A DNA stretch of 64,000 nucleotides from Phoenix dactylifera (taxonomy: Eukaryota > Streptophyta > Magnoliopsida > Arecales > Arecaceae): positions 20,870,493-20,934,492 of the forward strand of contig NC_052395.1 of assembly GCF_009389715.1 (NCBI RefSeq). The letters run 5' to 3'. A program made the position numbers and the translations under genes. Positions 24,101 through 37,389 of this stretch are shown here, one piece after another. Below the pieces are notes generated by a model, which was given only the letters and a program-made list of their open reading frames with translations, was not told where the DNA came from and did not search any database. Position 1 is the first letter of the stretch, and each line of letters opens with the position of its first letter.

Positions 24101-27100
24101 CACTGGTGGGCTTGAGAGATACAGATAGTGAAATAACTTCTGAAAATTATGGTTGCAGGAGGTCCTAAAGAAGGGAATTTCAATGTACCTTATTCTTGTA
24201 AACAGAGGGGAAGTTCTCTTTCATCTTTGGCCACCTTTGCAAAACTTTGGTGCTTTGCATCCTTGATGCTGAAAACTTGCATTCTTAATGTTGAGCTTGA
24301 CAGCTTACAAAATTCCATAAAATAATCCCTGACAGTAAAGTGATCCTTACTCTTGTAAACAGCAGGTCTTTTTCATTTTTGACCACCTTTACAAAACTTT
24401 GGTGCTTCGCATCATTGGTGCACCAATCTGGCAGATCTAATTTTGAGCTTGTGAGCTTATGCAGTTGAACATAGTACACCCTTGACAGTAAATCAAATTA
24501 GAATACTCATTGTTCATTTTTAAGAGCACTTTTTAAAGACCATCTTTTAAAACTTAAAAGAAAAAAAATTGTTTAAGTGTCATTAACATGAGCAGCACTT
24601 AGCATATACTTGTCACTAAAGTTAAACCTTTCCTTTTTATGATTATCATCCCTGAAGTAGCTAAGACCAAAAAAAATCTTTGTGATCCATTGGTTGCTTG
24701 GAAACATGCGCTTGCATGCATAAATGCAACTTAGATTTAGAAAGGCGTCCCTTTTGTTTGGCCGTTGATAATTGTAAATAATATATGCAAAGAGAACTTA
24801 GTATGCCATATTCAACTTGGATTGCATCAACTTGTTCCTCCTGCAAAATAATCTTTAACCAACTGGTGAATTGAAGAGCTGTGCATCATGGACAAGAAGC
24901 ATTGATTTATTTAATCCTTTAGCTTGTTGTATTTTCTCTTTTACTTCTGTTTAAATTTTAGTTTTAGTATGTTTTAAAGTCTGTGGTTGAGACTAGAAGA
25001 TAATAATCCATGTCTTGAATTAGTTTATGGGATTGAAAAATGGGCGATATTTTAGGGTTTGATTTGAAGGTGTCGTGTTCTATTTATTTTCTCACTTCTT
25101 GGGGGATGGAAAAAAGGATTGTTTCTTCTCGTGGCCAACTAGTTCTCTCCACCTTTCTCTTCTCTTCTCAGTCCTTCCTCTTCTTCCTCCCATCTTCCTC
25201 CTACTTTCCCTTGATTCAGTTTCTTTGCTGACATATTCACTTCTTTTTCTTCTTCTTGCAAATATGGATGCTATTATTCTATATCTTGCACACACATTGA
25301 TAGGGATATCAGATCGTTTCATGATGCATTGAGTGGCTGCAGTACTCAGGGATTTTTATCAGATGTAATTTTAGTTGATTTGTTAAAACTTTCTTTTATA
25401 TTTAGTTGTTTATAGGTTTTAATAGGCTATTGTGTGTCAAGCTGATATTAAAAATCTTAGATTTTATTTATAGTTTAATAGGTCTAGTTACTGTAGTGGT
25501 ACTGTTCACATGGCGTTTTTCATGCTTTAGTAACTGTAAACAGCAGTCATGCCTTATGCTACAGTGACTATAAATGTTTGAGCACCATTTTATTGCTGTA
25601 ATATTTCTGGTGGTTTTATTTTATTGCTTGCTTCACACTTTTCTTGTTTACATTTTATTTAATTGTAAAAGAGATCATTGATTATCGTGCAGGCTGATTG
25701 TTGCAACACCTTTTCTGTGCAGAAGCAGAAAATGAAGATGTAGTATGATAATTGATAAAGATTTGCATAATAAGACTAATTGGTATTAGTCAAAGGAATT
25801 TTGAAGTTTGAGATTTTTGAATAAGGTATGTTGATGGTTGTGGTGTTTTAAGGCTTCCTTGATCTAAATAAGCAAACTGATACTGTTGGTCATTATCTTG
25901 GTTTCCTTGCAGCGATGGCAAAATTTTGTGGTTGCTAATCTCTGTGGCATAGTGGCTTGAGAGATCCAAAATGTGTAGTCCAGAAACAAACATTCTCCTT
26001 TTTACTCATCCAATTTTCTATGATTCCTCTCATCCCTCTCATCCAAGTTGAATGCACTTGAAATGTCTAGAGACTGAAAAAGGCATTATTTCAGCTTCTT
26101 GGAACTAATCATTATGTTCTTCTCAAATATATAAGCACATACATATGCATTTCTGCATTTGCTGCTATGTGTTTGCATGTGTAAATATATGTGTGCTTGT
26201 CAATATGTCATGGTACATAGAGTTTGGAAAAACATGATGCTCTTTATTATTGGTGATAGATTATCATGCATATTGGTTGGCAAATCATTACAGGAGGTAC
26301 AATTTGTTGATATGAAAATGATCATAAACTGGATGAAGCATTATGTGTTTAGAAGATACTCGTTCAATCTGTTTATGCTTTCTGCTTAAATGGGTCTTGT
26401 TCTTTGCTGTATTCAGCTGTGTACAGTTTAATCATTAACTGAAGCTTTGGTTGCGTTTCCCACATGGGTGAGGAGGGTATGTTGTTTATTTCTTTTAATG
26501 AATGGTTATTGAGGAGAGGGCGTGCGAAGATATTGTCCTTGGGGGCTGGGGGGTGTTATTAGAGATTATAGTTCTATAATTCCATGATTTTCAGGAAAAT
26601 TTTTGGAGGGTGTCCATTGGTTCAGTTAATAAGGTTGTTTGAGAATTGATACTAGTGATCTGGGTTGGGATCTGAGAACTACCCTTTTGCTTGTTGAATC
26701 TTGCTTGAGGAATCACCATTTTGCTGGTTGAAGCCTGCTTATATGAAGTTACCGGAATGGGAAAAAAAGAAGGAAAGGGGTGTTTTACAAATATCACACC
26801 CTCTATTATTTGTATTTACATAATGTCTCAGGAAAAGTTATGTTAATTTAAAAAATAACCCTTTATGTTAGTTTTATATCTAAATTAATGTGAAATGTTA
26901 ATTATAGGTTGTGGTTTAGTTATGCAGAAGAAAGTAATTTTACACCGTTTGGTTGTTGAATAGCTGACCGCTTCTTGAATAACTTTAATAATTGGTATTC
27001 ATCACCTGACCAGTCTTTCTGTGTAACTTTATTCGATGTTTACTTGGTGCTTCCATGGTTAGTGGGATTAAGGTTTTCAAGATGGGGGGAAAGAAGATGA

Positions 27101-27540
27101 GTCCTATCTCATGGTTCTTCACCTCTCCTTCGTTCCCTGGAAGCGGCTAATGGATTAGCAACTCAGAACTAAAAAAGGTGGAGTTTGATCTACGACCTCC
27201 TGCCCTTAAAGCGCGAGGATTCTACAAGGTTGTGAAAAAAGTGAAAAATTAGAGAGGGCGAGGGAGAGTTTTGGATGGTTAAGGTTATGTCACCTTGAAA
27301 TAACTTTAGCATGGTTGAGTACAATTTTCCCTCATTACCGCTTTTTGCTTGATGTTTGGTTAGTTGACTGGATAACTTTGAGCAATTCATTCTTTAACTA
27401 GCATCTAAGCACTTGCTTGGTGTTTTACCTATTTGTCATTTATGAAAAATAACTTATTTTTTCAGTTTACTTGCATAAGTTTAACGCTTTTATAGAATTA
27501 TTTAAAATATAAGGCTTATTAGTGTTCTTTTAAATAAAAT
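21131..27540. other. Long AT-rich non-coding stretch
   Basis: This continues the target DNA of the gypsy insertion. It is T-rich and intron-like, with no convincing exons. A degenerate 157-bp tandem duplication is listed separately. Short mobile-element-like ends (ttggttg motifs near 26440 and 26950) lack partners. Possible 3'-UTR exon-like segments near 25690-25740 cannot be linked to a gene. Confidence 0.5.
24187..24500. repeat. Degenerate 157-bp tandem duplication
   Basis: The block with tcttgtaaacag, gaccacctttacaaaactttggtgctt and a later ttgacag occurs twice, starting near 24187 and 24345. The copies differ by many substitutions and small indels, so the duplication is old. Confidence 0.75.
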
Positions 27541-27702
27541 TTAGTTATGCAAAGTGTAGTTAGAATTGTAAATTGGTCTTGGTCATCCTTCCATGGGATT
27601 GGGTGTGTTATGCCTAGCCTAAAGAGGTTTGGAAAACTTAGTTATGCAAATTGTCGTTAGAGCTGTAAATTGGTCTTGGTCATCCTGCTATGGGGTTGGA
27701 TG
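27541..27702. repeat. 97-bp tandem duplication interrupted by copia insertion
   Basis: Copy A runs from 27541 to about 27637 (ttagttatgc...aaagaggtttgg). Copy B starts at 27638, is cut at 27702 by the copia element and resumes at 31731-31757. The duplication therefore predates the insertion. Confidence 0.85.
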
Positions 27703-27935
27703 TATAGAAGAGATGAACAGTAGTTTTACTGAAAGAACTCTCACACTTATCAGTGTTTTTCAAAAGATATATGTACAAGGAGATCCACATAACAGTTTAC
27801 GGAAGTGGTTCCTCGTATCGAGGTGTGTTACAACAACTCACTAACAGTTTATCTGATTCACTGGGATCATCATAGAGATAGCTAGAATGGTGCAGAAGTT
27901 CCGCTCAAGGCGGAGGCTTGGTAATAGGTTCTATA
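27703..27935 (-). repeat. 3' LTR of copia element (TATAGAA...TTCTATA)
   Basis: This 233-bp copy matches 31493-31725. The terminal inverted repeat TATAGAA/TTCTATA is 7 bp. The polypurine tract (tgccccctcaag on +) lies immediately inside it. Confidence 0.93.
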
Positions 27936-30900
27936 TGCCCCCTCAAGATGGACGAGCCATCAGCAAGGCCAATCTTGGATTTAAGCAGATGAAACCGGTG
28001 GCGAGGCAGAGTTTTAGTCATCAGGTCTGCCAACTGATCTATAGTATGAACATGATGAATACTGATTTTTTCTTTTTGCACAAGATCACGGACAAAAAGT
28101 AAATCAATTTCAATGTGCTTCATGCGAGAATGTTGTACTGGATTTAGACTAAAGTGGTTGGCTCCAATATTATCACAGTAGAGCTGCGGAGCTTGTGGAA
28201 GCTGGAGGCCAAGTTCAGAAAGAAGAGATTGTAGCCAAACTGTTTCAGAGGTAGCAGCTGCCAAGGCACGGAATTCAGCTTCAGTGGACGAGCGGGAGAC
28301 AACATGTTGTTTGCGAGCTGTCCAGGAAATGGGATTACAACCAAGGAATGTGATGAAGGCGGTAGTCGATACCCGAGTGTCATGATCTCCAGCCCAGTCG
28401 GCGTCCGTATAGGTGCTGAGTTGCAATGCACTATTCTTCCGGAGGTGAATGCCATGAAAGATGGTATGCTTGAGATACCTGAGTAGTCACTTGGTAGCTG
28501 CCCAGTGGTTGATAGTCGGCTTATGCATGAACTGGGAGAGCCTATTCACAGCAAAGACAATATCCGGTTGGGTGAGACTGAGGTACTGAAGGCTGCCTAT
28601 GACACTGCGATATTCAGTGCTATCTGCAGGGGAGGAGCCATCTAGGAGAACAAGGGGAGTGCTGGTGGATAGAGGGGTCTGAACTGTCTTAGCTCCATCC
28701 ATGTTGGTGCGAGCGAGGAGATCACGCACATATTTGTGCTGTGAGAGAAAAAGCCCCTGAGTTGTAGAGATTACCTCGATGCCCAAGAAGTAGTGAAGAT
28801 TCCCCAAGTCTTTAGTGGAAAATCGGTCACTTAGTTGTGTAATAATCTGTGAAACAAAAGAAGAATTGCTGCCTGTGATAATAAGATCATCCACGTAGAC
28901 AAGGCAGTAGCATGTAACACCGGCCGAGAAGAGCTGTGAATTCATCCGACATTGCAGCACGCCGGCGTGGGTCCTTGAGAGCCTGGCTGACACAGGTTGG
29001 TTCAAGAGGTTCAGGTAGTGGATATTTGGTGGCAACAAATAGTTGTTTCGGCCGATAGATATTGTTCATGGATCGGGTGATCATGTGATGCTGACGAGGA
29101 GGTGGAGTAGCCGGAGGATGTTCCAGAGGAACAGTAGCAGAAGGTGCATCAGAGGATGTGGGGGGTGATGGCAAGTCAAACAACGACAACACAGCCGTAG
29201 TGGAGGAGGAAGCGTCATCAGAAGGACGTGCTTGCATGGGTGTGACAGCAGTAGAAACCTCCATTGGCACAAAGGACACCGAAGAAACTGCAGATGAGTG
29301 CATTCCAGGGGGTGGCATCGATTGTTGGTTTGTGGGAGCGGACTCGTTGCATGGAAAAACAGACTCATCAAATTGGACATGACGGGAGACATAAAGAAGA
29401 TTCGTGGGAAGATGAAGGCACAGGTAGGCACTCTGACTGGTAGAGTAGCCAACAAAAAGACAGGGAAGGGGATTTGGATTGTAACTTGTGAGTGGTGTAA
29501 GGCTTTAGCCACGGATAGCAGCGGCAGCCAAAGGTTCTTAGCTTGAGATAATTTGGTGACAAGCCAAACAGAGCCTCAAAAGGTGACTTATATTGTAGTA
29601 TTGGAGTGGGCATACGGTTGATGAGATAACTAGCAGTAGAGAAGGCATATGACCAGAGGTCTTGTGGAAGAGAAGCATGAGTGAGGAGTGTAAGGCCAGT
29701 CTCAACTACATGACGATGTCGACGTTCAGATACTCCGTTTTGCTGGGGAGTGTGTGGAGCCGATGTATAATGGCTGATCCCATGGGCAGAGAGATAGGAT
29801 TGCAAGGCAACAAACTCTCCACCATTGTCAGAGTATAGTCCACGAATTTGGGTGTTGAACCGAGTGGAAACCATTCGATGGAACTGCGGGAATGGAGTCC
29901 GGACCTCAGACTTCTGTTTGAGTGGATAAAACCACACATATTTGGTGAACTGGTCAACAAAAATAATGTAATACTTGTGTCCAGTGATACTAGCAACGGG
30001 AGATGGACCCAGACATCAGTGTATAGAAGCTCAAAGGGAGCAGTACTCGTCATACCATGGGATTTGAAGGGCAACTTGTGAGCTTTATTAATAGCACACA
30101 AATTACAGAGCTGTGAACATGACTATGTGGTGTCTGAAGCGCACGTGATTCCGGAAGAGGATACATACCATGCTCACACGGTCCTTGTAGAAGAAGCTTC
30201 CCCATTCTCCGATCCTTTACAAGAAAAAATGATGGATGAAACTCAAGAAAAACATCATTTTGCTTGGTGAATTGATGAACAGAGATGAGATTTTTCTGAA
30301 GAGTGGGGACGCAGAGGGTATCAGCAATATGAAATATACGATCAGGAAATGGAAGAGATAACAAACCAACGTGTCACCGGCAAACCTGAGCTGTCACCAA
30401 TTACAACTTCATCTGAGCCATCATATTTAGAATGGAGATGAAGATTCGATAGCTTGGTAGTGATGTTGTGTGATGCAGCGGAATCAATGAGCCAACGTTT
30501 GTCATCGGGATGAGCAGTAGACACACAGTTTGCAGTGGGTTCGGAAGAAGACAGCTGGGGACAAGTCTTCGCAGTATGGCCAACACTATCACAGAGCTGG
30601 CATTTGGGAGCGTACCTTGGCTTAGAGTGTCGGTACTTGGAGTCTCCCTTGTGATCTTGGGTTGGACGAAAAGAGAGCGAGTTACGTCTGGAGAAGCGCT
30701 GTCCAGATGTCTGCCTGCGTTGGGTAGAATTGGCAGTAGCCACCATTGTTTGAGAGGATGCCTCAAGACGCTTTAGATAGACCTCATGGCTTACCAGCAA
30801 ATCATGGAGTTCTTCAAAGGATAAGGAGGACTCGCGTGCCCGAATGGGAGCAGCAATGTCCCGGAACTCAGCACCAAGACCATTAAGAACATAAAGAGTA

Positions 30901-31430
30901 ACATCATCTTCAGATAAGGGAGAATCAATGAGTGCAAGTTCATCAGCAATGGTTCTCACAGACTGTAAATATTCAGCAACACCACGGTTACCACATTGAA
31001 TAAAGGTTAATGCCTCTTTAAGCTGCATAACACGAGTGCGGGAGCGACTAGCATAAAGCTTGGTCAGTTTGCTCCAGGCTTCGTGGGAGGTTTTGGAGGT
31101 TGCTATGAGGGGTATGACAGCATTAGAAACCGAAGCCAGAATGGTGCTCAGAATAAGTTTATCTTGACGGAACCAGTGGATAGAAGAACTAGGTAGTGGT
31201 GCAGAAGTGTCAGTAGATACAGAGGAAAATGGAAGAGTACCATCGACATAACCATAGAGATTATAGCCATGAAGTAGCGACTCAAACTGAGCACTCCAAT
31301 AGGAAAAATTATTCGGGGTAAGACGAGCAGTTATTTGAGTAGAGGCATTGATGGCAACTAGAGAATTTTTAGTGAGAGAAAAGGAAGACGGCTGTACCGA
31401 CGGGGAGATATGAGAAGAGGAGTCAGCCAT
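27905..31430 (-). pseudogene. Defective copia gag-pol
   Basis: The frame starts at ATG 31430 (MADSSSH) with a Gag domain, then a CCHC knuckle (CQLCDSVGHTAKTC, near 30590) and a protease active site written DSAAS (near 30480). Frame breaks follow near 30375, around 30100 and in the integrase region. Integrase keeps SDNGGEF and TPQQNGVSERRHR (near 29830 and 29750). RT is mostly missing: near 28925 sequence of the pre-RT region (MSDEFTALL) jumps to the segment just before the YVDDLI box, dropping roughly 200 residues in another phase. A stop at about 28487 separates RT from RNase H (TDADWAGD, STEAEFRAL, YCDN). The element is non-autonomous. Confidence 0.9.
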
Positions 31431-31492
31431 GGTGCAAGCTTGGATCAGAAAAAAAAAACCTCGATGGAGATAGGAAACAGGCTCTGCTACCA

Positions 31493-31725
31493 TATAGAAG
31501 AGATGAACGGTAGTTTTACTGAAAGAACTCTCACACTTATCAGTGTTTTTCAAGAGATATATATACAAGGAGATCCACATAACAGTTTACGGAAGTGGTT
31601 CCTCGTATCGAGGTGTGTTACAACAACTCACTAACAGCTTATCTGATTCACTGGGATCATCATAGAGATAGCTAGAATGGTGCAGAAGTTCCGCTCAAGG
31701 CGGAGGCTTGGTAACAGGTTCTATA
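31493..31725 (-). repeat. 5' LTR of copia element
   Basis: This 233-bp partner of 27703-27935 has the same TATAGAA...TTCTATA ends. The primer-binding site complement (gctctgctacca on +) abuts it on the left and the target duplication GGATG abuts it on the right. Confidence 0.93.
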
Positions 31726-31757
31726 GGATGTTTATGCCTAGCCTAAAGAGGTTTGGG

Positions 31758-33700
31758 CTAGGTTTTGGTCCAAAACTCCAAGCTTGAATAAAGTCTAGAT
31801 CGAGTATGGTAACCCTTGGCCTCGTCCCAACTCCCAAGTCTGGTTTGGGGTTTGAATCCAAAGCCCAAGCGTTGGATTAGGTTTTCATCTCAATTTGTCC
31901 TAATCCATGGTTCTCGTCCATTGCTGTCCAAATACTTCTATGCCTGCATAGGTTCTTCAGGATATTATCCAAAAAACAAAAAAAAGTTAGCTACAAGATA
32001 TTATCTCATAGCTTTTTTGTATAAATATCTAAAATCTCTTTAATGCATAATTAATATGAGAGTAAACTAATGCCTGCAAGATTTCTGACATATGCTTGTG
32101 CGAACTCCATGGATAAGGAATCCGTTACGTTGTTATTGTCTTCACACCCCCATCAGTGGAGGTGGTCAAGGACAATGATCCATTATTTGCTCTCTCGATG
32201 GATATTAAATCCAGATCCACTCATTTCATCTGCCACCACCGCCATCACTATTGGTGGGGATGGTGAGGATTAGAAATTCAACTCATGCTGACTCCTTTCT
32301 TTTATATGAGATTGGACATTTTTGGGAAAAATATGATTGGCTGGTCTATATTTTTTCTAAAGTTTGGCTGATATAATTGAAGTGTTCTTTAGTAAGAATA
32401 TAAATTGAAGTGAAAAATGGAATATAGGTATATTTATATTTGTATGTTTATATTTCAAAAGATGCTGTAGGCTTAGGAAGATCAAGAGAATAGTTAATGT
32501 AAGACCGTCGACTACTAATCTATAATTATAATTATAAACGAACAGAACTTTTGGAGTTGGATGTATGACTTCGAAGTCTAGGAGTGAAATCTCTAGATAC
32601 TAATTAAGGGAGGTTTTTTCCTCAAAAAATTTCATGGGGCATATATTATTATAAGGTGGGGAGAGAGAGAAGTTCCTTTTGCATAGGGTGAGAAATATGA
32701 TAGCTCCTCTTTTCATCTCTGTCGCTTTTTTCTTTCTTATGGAATGCGCATAAAACGTGCAGAGATTATGCTAATTGGTTGTGGGTCCAATGATGGTGGC
32801 AACATCTATTATACGCTACATCTACTCTAAATTTTTCCTCGACTTTGCGTGAGTCACACATAGTATATATTATCAGATCATCTCTATGCCTTTTTTTTTT
32901 TTGTTTCTTCTTTTCCTTGTGCTCGTGTTGTGAGGACATCATTGAATGAGCTGTATGCGTGTTTGCCAAAAAAAACAAGTTGCTTTGTATATATAGAGTA
33001 GCTATCTCTATTGAATTTTTTTTTGTCCTCGTCAACATCACCAATATGTCTATAAAATACACACCAGGGCAGAGCCTGGGTCACAATCCAGGTGATACAA
33101 TATTACGAATATGTCGGTATCCATTTGTATGATGAAATCATTTTGCTTTCTGATTCAACCTTTCGTTACTTGAGACAATTGACAAGTGGCAACCCCATCA
33201 AGGATCGAATTGACTAAACTATGATGCCTGCAATAGCTTGTTTCCATGGTCGCTTTGCTGAATTTATAAACCGGAATATCCGAATCCGAGCTCACGTCCC
33301 TTGCAAGAATAAAATAAATTAATTCAATGATACCGATGTTTGCATGAACAAGTTGAGGATAAGGTTCTTTTTCTTGTTGATTACGCTGCCTCGTCCTCCG
33401 TCCACGGTAAAAGACGAGGAGATCAGCAATAGGATGAAGCCAGGACGAGATATTTTTTCCTCAAACACTGGTCACTTGCCCATTTGTCATATTGCATGGT
33501 GAAATGGTAGTCTCGGCTCGCGATCTCATGTTTCACCGCTAGAGACCGACGGCAGCGACGGGGAGATCGGAATAGAAAGGGAAAGGTGTAATAAAAATAA
33601 AAAGCACATGCGGGCCACGAGCGGTGGTTGACCGGGGCGGGGGAGGGGATGGCAATTTTCGTGCGTCGGGGGAGGGCGGCGTGGTTTTTGGGAACCCAAA
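31758..33700. other. Intergenic, upstream of SWEET gene
   Basis: The stretch is AT-rich with no credible gene. GC content rises from about 33500, consistent with a promoter for the gene that starts at 33855. A weak TATA-like tattaaac lies near 33753, about 100 bp before the start codon. Confidence 0.5.
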
Positions 33701-33854
33701 TGAGTCACAAGCCCAAGGAAGCCGCACAGGGGGGTACTACCTGTATTCCAGCCTATTAAACACCCACCTCCCTCCCAGCTTTGAGAGCGAGAAAGAGAGA
33801 GTGTGTGAGGGTTTGTTTTGTTGGGTGGCGAGAACACAGAGAGAGAAGGGATTG

Positions 33855-35540
33855 ATGGTTTCTTCAGCGGCCTCCTTCTATGGCATCGGCACCTATGCGG
33901 CTGGAATTGCTGGTAACAACTCCACCCTCTTTTACATGTCCCTTTCTCTTTTGTATATATCGCAGACGCATACATTTTTCTGCGCTTGGTCTGAGCTGTG
34001 ATGTTTCCTTATCTTGTAAAATGGCGTGCTGCCCGAAAACAGAAGGTAGTTGGGTAGTCTATTGTGGACGCTTTTCATCAGTTCACGTCCTGGTTTTGGG
34101 ATCAAAGAAGATTATCAATTTTTTTGGTATGAGGCGTTCGATATTGTTGATATTAACAAACACAAACTTAAAGAGGAGAGCAAAATGAAATGGGAAGCCA
34201 GGATTTTTGCCCCTCAGGGAACATCTGTACGCCACGCGGTTATATACTGATCCATTAGCAATCTCTGTTGATTTCTCCATTTGATTCTGGCGGTTGCTTC
34301 TGGGATAACAGGGGTTTATTATAAACTTTGAACTAGCTGTAGGATCGGGCTTACGATCTCCATTCGATTTCTCCATTATTTTTGATGTTATGTTAGTCGC
34401 ATTTACGAAAGAGTATGACCAAACCATCTCCTTTTTGTTTGCAGGTAACCTCTTTGCATTTGTGTTGTTTGTCTCACCGATGTAAGCGCACCCTTCCATT
34501 CCTTTCTTAGTTGCTTATTTTGAAAACATCTCATCGATTCTTTCCGTTCATGTTTGATTGCTTTCAGACCCACGTTCAAAAGAATTGTCAGAAACAAATC
34601 AATAGAGCAATTCTCGGGGTTACCCTATGTGTACTCCCTCTTGAACTGCTTGATCTGCATGTGGTATGGTCTTCCCTGTGTGTCCTATGGTGTAATCTTG
34701 GTTGCTACAGTCAATTCCATCGGCGCTGCTTTTCAGCTGGTCTATGTGACCCTCTTCATTATATATGCAGATACTACAAGAAGGGTAATTTCATCCCCTT
34801 CAATTTTTCAATCCCCTTGTATCATGTTTATGCCATTAATAAGTTTTCCTATGATTTGTTTTGCAGATGAAAATGTCTGGATTGCTGATAGCAGTTTTCT
34901 GTGTTTTTTCTCTCATCATATATGTCAGCCTTGAGTTGTTCGATCACCAAGCACGGCAAACTCTTGTTGGATATCTAAGTGTTGCTTCCCTCATTTCCAT
35001 GTTTGCGTCACCTTTATTTATCATTGTATGTTTTCTCTTAATTCTCTGACTTGGAATCTATATGTGAAGTGTGATAACCCCATTACATTCAGTGTTCATA
35101 GATGAGTTGGTAATGTTTAGCTCTAACAGGCTTCTTTTCATGCTTTTATTCATCAGCATTTGGTAATACAGACAAGGAGTGTCGAATTCATGCCTTTCTA
35201 CCTATCCCTTGCAACCTTTTTGATGAGTGTATCATTTTTTGCATATGGGATGCTGTTGCATGACTTTTTCATATATGTAAGGATACTGCTAAATTTTCAT
35301 TTCACTGGTGGTATTATTTATTTTGCACTAATTAGTTTTCTAATACAATAGAAGATTGTCTTCTCAGCCTAACATTTTTTTTTCCTTTGTAAATTAATTC
35401 CTCATTAACTTAAATGTGAATTTCAGATTCCAAATGGGATTGGAACAGTCTTGGGGGTCATACAATTGCTGGTATATGCATACTATAGCAGGAAATCAAG
35501 AGAAGAGTCTAGGTTGCCATTGCTAAGGTCAGATGGATGA
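33855..35540 (+). CDS. SWEET2: SWEET2-type sugar transporter (six exons)
   Basis: Exons 33855-33912, 34445-34481, 34568-34784, 34867-35025, 35157-35276 and 35427-35540 join to 234 aa, all GT-AG and in frame. The protein has two MtN3/saliva triple-helix repeats around a linker helix, giving seven membrane segments. Signature residues include SPIPTFKRI (about 30-38), GLPYVYSLLNC, MWYGLP, SPLFI in repeat two and PNGIG near the last helix. The N-terminus MVSSAASFYGIG and the short C-tail ending in LPLLRSDG match clade I SWEET2 proteins. In Arabidopsis, SWEET2 is a vacuolar-membrane facilitator for glucose-type sugars in roots. The exon pattern is typical for plant SWEETs. No defect is seen. Confidence 0.95.
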
Positions 35541-36532
35541 CTCTCATCTTAAAAAGGTCAAGTGTATGATTCATTGTTTCCTTGTAATTCTTTCATAATT
35601 TTGTTGCGGGAATCATGTATTATGTATCGATGTTGTTTAAAAAATATATAGCAGTCATATATTAGTGGTCTATCTCTTGACTTAGTTCCTGCAAGCTGTT
35701 TGTTATATATATGCACATTTCCTATGGGGCATCAGATATCCTTGGTTTAGTAGATGATTCAAATATACTGGAAATGAGTTCCAGGTTTCTTAACAAAGCT
35801 AAGTCATTTTTGAATTGCATTAACCAAGAATATGCTCAAATAACTTTTGACTGAATGACAGAGAACACTTGTATGCTTTTTATATTGTTGTTGAGTTCTC
35901 TAATCACATCATCTAGAGATTTATATATAATTTCCTTTCATTTTTGTAAAATGTTTCACAGGCGCACGCACGCACACACATGCATGCATGCTCACACATA
36001 TATGCATCTATATGCACACACACATACACACACATGCAGATTCTTATGGTTTGTTTTAGACTCCTATTTCAAGTAAAATTTGTCTAGAAAATTCCTACTT
36101 AGGGATGTATTTGGTTGAATAAGACATCCAATCTTCAGAATTTGATTTTTTATTATTTTAGGTGTTTTTCTATACAGAGATCTGTAGACTTCTGGATTTC
36201 GCAATTCAAGAAATATTTTAGGCATCGATATGGAGATTGGTTACTTGGCTACTGAGGTTATGTTGGTTGCTGCTCAAATGGTGGATGAGGGAAGCCTATC
36301 AGTTTAAACAACCAAACACCAACAAAAATGTGGTGGATAAAGTTATTTGTTCAAAGGGTAAAAGAGGTACTTAATCTGGTTAATTTTATTTCATGTGGGA
36401 GCGTGAAATAAAGTTAATCATCAGAGTTTTCTCTTCTAACTCTTTCAATTTTCAACAACTTATTCCACTAACCGTGGGAATGTTAAACGATGGATAACTT
36501 TAACCGCTGGTTAGCTGATTTTGGAGGTGGTT
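35541..36532. other. SWEET 3' region and intergenic DNA with CA repeat
   Basis: The first few hundred bases are the likely 3' UTR. A compound (CA/CG/TG)n microsatellite with tgcatgcatg lies at 35961-36039. Paired ttggttg/caaccaa motifs near 36112 and 36310 hint at a small MITE, without a clear target duplication. Confidence 0.45.
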
Positions 36533-37389
36533 ACCAATGGCAGGGGCGGCCCTATGCATTTAGGGCCTAAGACGAACTTACTGAGGGAAGCCTTGTTTTT
36601 TTTTGGAAAAAATGATGAAAAAATTTTAATAAGTGTAAAATACTTTGAAAATTTATTTAAAAATAATTCGTCTAGCTTTTTGAGATGCAAAATTACTAAT
36701 CAAATTTTTTGTACTCAATATTCATTAAAATACTATTTTCAATCTCATGGAGTTTTTTTTTTCAAGTAGGAAAGCAACTCATGTTAACAATAATAACAGA
36801 TATGAATCACTAAATTTAGACAACAATATATCCAAGAAAAAACTCCAGAACACAGAAAATACACACATCTAAACAGCCGTAAGAAATTAATTCACAACAT
36901 ATTCATGGATTTTAAAAAAATAGGAAACCTAGATTTTACTAGACCCAATCAACCAGGTTAAAAAGAACTTAAGAATTCGATGCATAAAATAATGAGAATA
37001 GGTTACAAGGGAAATAAAAGGATTAGGAAAAGAAAAATCATAAGTACAGATTCTCATAGACAAGTAATATCTGGCCTCGAGTGAAGTAAAAGATATGGGA
37101 AAGGAGGAGGTGGACAAGTTATGAAGTACACCTTCGTCCCTTGATGCCCACAAATACAGCATCTCTCAAGGTACCATACCATATGCTTTCTCCAATTTAA
37201 CATGAGCTCGTTTTCAGTTTTCTTATCTTGTTCCATCACACTCTTTAGTATCATACTCTATATTGTTGATTTAATTCCACAAAAGTTGGTAGAATTTTCA
37301 ACTTTTACAAAAAATGACATGGAAATTGCTTTATGTAACCAACCATAACCATGGAAAATCAAGATTCCAAGAAAATCAAAAATGGTTGA

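Larger units (their letters stand above)
27703..31725 (-). mobile_element. Ty1/copia element with TA...TA LTR ends, RT-deleted
   Basis: Two 233-bp LTRs (27703-27935 and 31493-31725) bound a 4023-bp element flanked by the target duplication GGATG (27698-27702, 31726-31730). On the - strand the primer site TGGTAGCAGAGCC directly follows the 5' LTR, and the tract GAGGGGG precedes the 3' LTR. The LTRs begin TATAGAA and end TTCTATA rather than TG...CA, confirmed at both LTRs and by the flanking duplication. Domains run gag, protease, integrase, RT remnant and RNase H, the copia order. Differences between LTRs are about five, apparently all transitions. Confidence 0.95.
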
